Shown here: positions 5,244-7,307 of the stretch, one piece after another
Layout of the letters: each line of letters begins with the position of its first letter
Position numbering within the stretch: position 1 is the first letter of the stretch
Source of the DNA: Modestobacter sp.
GTDB taxonomy: Bacteria > Actinomycetota > Actinomycetes > Mycobacteriales > Geodermatophilaceae
Direction of reading: 5' to 3'
NCBI GenBank assembly: GCA_025963425.1
Contig: JAOPUQ010000322.1
Span: forward strand, 1 to 7,307
DNA length: 7,307 bases
Program-made: the position numbers and the translations under genes
The notes under the pieces: model-generated
What the model was told of the DNA's origin: nothing
Database searches by the model: none
Seen by the model: the letters and a program-made list of their open reading frames with translations, nothing else

Positions 5244-6029
5244 GCGGGCGTCGCGCCGGGCGCGGGTGACCATCGCCCGGGCGGCGAGCTCGTCGTCCGC
5301 GGGGTAGTCGACCCGGACCAGGGTGAGCCCGCCGGCCGGTGCGACCGGGACGTCGTCCGCGCGCGTCGTGCGGGTCAGCAGGGTGGCCGGCCACTCCGGT
5401 GGACGCCGCCCCTCCCCCACGGCCAGCAGCGCCCCCACGAGGCTGCGGACCATGGAGTGGCAGAAGGCGTCGGCGGACGCGGCCACGGTCACCAGCGGGC
5501 CGCTGCGGGCGACGTCGAGGGCCAGCAGCGTCCGGATGGTGGTGGCACCCTCGCGGCGCCGGCAGAACGCCGCAAAGTCCTGCTCGCCCAGCAGCAGACC
5601 GGCGGCCAGCTGCATGGCCCCGGCGTCCAGGCGTCGCGGCCAGCCCACCGTGTCGGCCCGCCGCAGCGGCGGCGGACCGGAGTCCGCGTCGGTGAGCCGG
5701 TAGACGTAGTGCCGGGCCAGCGCGCCGAAGCGGGCGTCGAAGTCGGCGGGGACGACGCGGGCGCCGGTGACCGCCACGTCGGGGGCCAGGACGCCCCGCA
5801 GGCGGCGCAGCAGCCGGTCCCGGTGCTGGACCACCAGCTCGGAGGGCAGGTCCGTGTGGGCGACCTGGCCGGTTGCGTGCACGCCGGCGTCGGTGCGCCC
5901 GGCCACCGTCAGGTCCACGTCGTGGCGGAGCACCGTCGCCAGGGCCAGCTCGAGCTCGCCCTGGACCGTCCGCAGCCCGGGCTGCCGCGCCCAGCCGTGC
6001 AGCGCGGTCCCGTCGTAGGAGATCTCCAA
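5241..6029 (-). CDS. truA: tRNA pseudouridine(38-40) synthase TruA (262 aa from TTG)
   Basis: TruA isomerises uridines 38, 39 and 40 in the anticodon arm of many tRNAs. Evidence: ISYDGTALHGWARQPGLRTVQGELE (3-27), AGRTDAGVHATGQV (43-56) with catalytic Asp47, DARFGALARHYVYRL, FAAFCRRREGATTIRTL, and FCHSMVRSLVGALLAVGEGRRPP near the C-terminus. The start is uncertain. The only ATG/GTG/TTG in frame before the conserved YDGT is the TTG at 6029, which has no ribosome site and cuts into the first beta strand. The frame is open upstream and encodes a plausible N-terminus (VTAPGGGLVRVRL) beginning with GTC at 6065, which is not a normal start; a CTG at 6095 is the other option. In actinobacteria truA commonly follows rplQ, as here, with 70 bases from the rplQ stop to the TTG. 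The product is certain, the 5' end is not. Confidence 0.93.
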   Translation of the reverse strand: MEISYDGTALHGWARQPGLRTVQGELELALATVLRHDVDLTVAGRTDAGVHATGQVAHTDLPSELVVQHRDRLLRRLRGVLAPDVAVTGARVVPADFDARFGALARHYVYRLTDADSGPPPLRRADTVGWPRRLDAGAMQLAAGLLLGEQDFAAFCRRREGATTIRTLLALDVARSGPLVTVAASADAFCHSMVRSLVGALLAVGEGRRPPEWPATLLTRTTRADDVPVAPAGGLTLVRVDYPADDELAARAMVTRARRDAR

Positions 6030-6099
6030 CCGGACGCGGACGAGCCCGCCACCGGGTGCGGTGACGGGCTCGTCCGGAACGTGCGGGTGGATCAGGGGA

Positions 6100-6870
6100 T
6101 CACACGGGGTCGGGCGCCGACTCGCCGCCGGGGGCCTTGCGGCTCGCGGTGGCGGCGTCGGTGACCTCGGCGGCGTTGACCTCGGCGGCGGCCGCGGCGG
6201 CCACGTCCGGGGTCACGTCCGCGTCGTCGACCACGGCGGTGTTCGCCGCGGTCGGCTGGGGGTCGACGGCCGCGTCGTCCTGGCGCTCGCCATCGGGGTT
6301 GAAGACGTCGGTGACGATCTCCTCCGCCTCCTCGAGCCCCTCGGCGTCGCCGGTGACGGCCGGGCTGGTGTCCCCGCCCGGGCCGGTGGTGGCGTCGCTG
6401 TCGTCGAGGGCGTCTGCGGTGACCTCACCGGCGGCGGCGGAGGCACCGGCGCCGGCGGCGACCCGGGTGCCGCGGGCGCGCTCGGCCTCGCCGACGGCCT
6501 CCTGCGCCACGGTCAGGCCCTCGACGAGCTCGATGATGGCCATCGGGGCGTTGTCGCCCTTGCGGGGAGCGACCTTGACGATGCGCGTGTAGCCACCGGG
6601 CCGGTTCCCGAAGCGCGGGCCGATCTCGGCGAACAGGTGGTGGACGACGCTCTTGTCACGGATCGTCGTCATGACCTGCCGACGGGCGTGCAGGTCACCA
6701 CGCTTGGCCATGGTGACCAGCTTCTCGGCGAGCGGACGCAGCCGCTTGGCCTTGGCCTCGGTCGTGGTGATCCGCCCGTGCTCGAACAGCGACGTGGCCA
6801 TGTTGGCCAGCATCAGCCGCTCGTGCGCGGGGGACCCGCCGAGACGGGGGCCCTTGGTGGGGGTGGGCAT
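6100..6870 (-). CDS. rplQ: 50S ribosomal protein L17 with long acidic C-terminal extension (256 aa)
   Basis: L17 sits near the exit of the peptide tunnel in the large ribosomal subunit. Residues 1-118 are a complete L17 core: MPTPTKGPRLGGSPAHER at the start, MLANMATSLFEHGRITTTEAKAKRLRPLAEKLVTMAKRG, HARRQVMTTI, and GGYTRIVKVAPRKGDNAPMAIIELV at the end. The usual bacterial protein is about 120 residues; here 138 more follow. From residue 137 on I count about 27 Asp/Glu against 3 Lys/Arg, with many Ala, Thr and Val and no hydrophobic core, so it is probably disordered. Extended L17s are known in actinobacteria, but this one is long. The ATG at 6870 is preceded by GGAAGGA at good spacing. rpoA lies upstream on the same strand, with a strong hairpin between them. 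Confidence 0.98.
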   Translation of the reverse strand: MPTPTKGPRLGGSPAHERLMLANMATSLFEHGRITTTEAKAKRLRPLAEKLVTMAKRGDLHARRQVMTTIRDKSVVHHLFAEIGPRFGNRPGGYTRIVKVAPRKGDNAPMAIIELVEGLTVAQEAVGEAERARGTRVAAGAGASAAAGEVTADALDDSDATTGPGGDTSPAVTGDAEGLEEAEEIVTDVFNPDGERQDDAAVDPQPTAANTAVVDDADVTPDVAAAAAAEVNAAEVTDAATASRKAPGGESAPDPV

Positions 6871-6937
6871 GTCGGTCCTTCCTCAGGCGGCCGGTCGGGC
6901 GCCGCCGGCTGCGTCTTCCACGTTCTCGGAACTGCTG

Positions 6938-6952
6938 GCCACCTGCGGTGGC
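6938..6952 (-). other. Small hairpin between rpoA and rplQ
   Basis: GCCACC and GGTGGC form a 6-bp perfect stem with a 3-base loop, 20 bases further along the minus-strand transcript than the large hairpin at 6973-7007. It may be part of a structured rpoA-rplQ spacer. Taken alone it could occur by chance. Confidence 0.35.
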
Positions 6953-6972
6953 GGGGTCTCGCTGACGAAGGC

Positions 6973-7007
6973 TCCGTGCCGGCGGTGGGAATCACCGCCG
7001 GCACGGA
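6973..7007 (-). terminator. Strong 15-bp hairpin between rpoA and rplQ
   Basis: The arms at 6973-6987 and 6993-7007 are perfect 15-base inverted copies around a 5-base loop. It starts 19 bases after the rpoA stop on the transcribed strand. The stem is very GC-rich but is followed by only two Ts, so it may be an actinobacterial-type terminator, a partial terminator, or an RNA processing or stability element. Since rpoA and rplQ are normally co-transcribed, it may reduce rather than abolish readthrough. The rest of the 156-base spacer holds no gene and no clear promoter. Confidence 0.65.
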
Positions 7008-7026
7008 CCAGGTCACGCACAGCTTC

Positions 7027-7307
7027 TCAGAGCTGTTCGGTCTCCTGGAAGCCGCCCTCGGTGTACTCCTGGCCCTCGGGGTACTCGGTCGCGCCCTGGT
7101 AGGCGTCGGTCTCATAGCCCTCGTCGTAGCTCTCCACCGAGGTGGGGACGAACCCGGGCGGGCTGTCCTTGAGGGCCAGGCCCATCGCGGCGAGCTTGAG
7201 CTTGACCTCGTCGATCGACTTCGCACCGAAGTTGCGGATGTCGAGCAGGTCGGCCTCCGAGCGGGTGACGAGCTCCCCGACGGTGTGCACGCCCTCGCGC
7301 TTGAGGC
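7027..7307 (-). CDS. rpoA: RNA polymerase alpha subunit, C-terminal part (runs off the window)
   Basis: Only the last 92 residues are inside the window; the 5' part lies beyond 7307. The visible part opens with LKREGVHTVGELV and continues with LLDIRNFGAKSIDEVKLKLAAMGLALKDSPPGF, the helix-hairpin-helix half of the alpha C-terminal domain, which contacts UP-element DNA and activators. The Gly, Lys, Ser and Glu of NFGAKSIDEV are the positions known in E. coli as 296, 298, 299 and 302. After the domain comes an acidic, tyrosine-containing tail of about 45 residues ending ETEQL, like the tails I recall in other actinobacterial alpha subunits. rplQ follows on the same strand after 156 bases. Confidence 0.97.
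   Translation of the reverse strand, partial: LKREGVHTVGELVTRSEADLLDIRNFGAKSIDEVKLKLAAMGLALKDSPPGFVPTSVESYDEGYETDAYQGATEYPEGQEYTEGGFQETEQL

Noticed and set aside
5457..6164. Plus-strand open frame opposite truA
   Set aside because: It is antisense to TruA with conserved catalytic motifs. No motif or ribosome site supports the plus frame.
1..7307. CRISPR array, insertion sequence, tRNA/rRNA, phage or defence genes
   Set aside because: I see no tandem spaced repeats, no transposase or integrase motifs, no terminal inverted repeats around a gene, and no structural RNA. All main frames belong to housekeeping or cofactor families with uniform codon use.

Overview
The window is very GC-rich, with strong G/C bias at third codon positions, GTG starts, four-base start/stop overlaps and an extended ribosomal protein L17. 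All of this points to a high-GC actinobacterium. From memory of similar proteins, Geodermatophilaceae (Blastococcus, Geodermatophilus, Modestobacter) or a close relative is my best guess, but this is inference.

Layout from left to right. A beta-class carbonic anhydrase lies on the minus strand (87-572). Diverging from it is a tightly coupled molybdenum cofactor (Moco) operon, moeA-moaC-moaB (723-2922, plus), whose genes overlap by GTGA and ATGA. Converging on its end is fdhD (3073-3900, minus), the sulfurtransferase that activates formate dehydrogenase. fdhD diverges, across only 42 bp, from a mobA-like nucleotidyltransferase gene (3943-4548, plus). An NAD(P)-binding SDR-type gene follows (4559-5224, plus). 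It converges on truA (5241-6029, minus), which is downstream of rplQ (6100-6870, minus) and the 3' end of rpoA (7027 to the window edge, minus), the end of the conserved ribosomal-protein/RNA polymerase alpha locus.

Functionally, MoaC makes cyclic pyranopterin monophosphate, MoaB/Mog adenylates molybdopterin, MoeA inserts molybdate, MobA adds the nucleotide to form the dinucleotide cofactor, and FdhD prepares the cofactor for formate dehydrogenase. moaA, moaD, moaE, moeB and any molybdoenzyme are not in this window and must be elsewhere. On the right, rpoA, rplQ and truA are transcription/translation housekeeping genes.

I see no mobile element, CRISPR array, tRNA/rRNA, phage gene or defence system, and no convincing new multi-gene system. 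The points most worth a second look are regulatory or structural. They are a symmetric pair of apparent leaderless promoters between fdhD and mobA, a perfect dyad that includes the stop codons of two convergent genes, a 15-bp perfect hairpin between rpoA and rplQ, the long acidic tail on L17, and the odd start of truA. No gene-free stretch exceeds about 160 bases.
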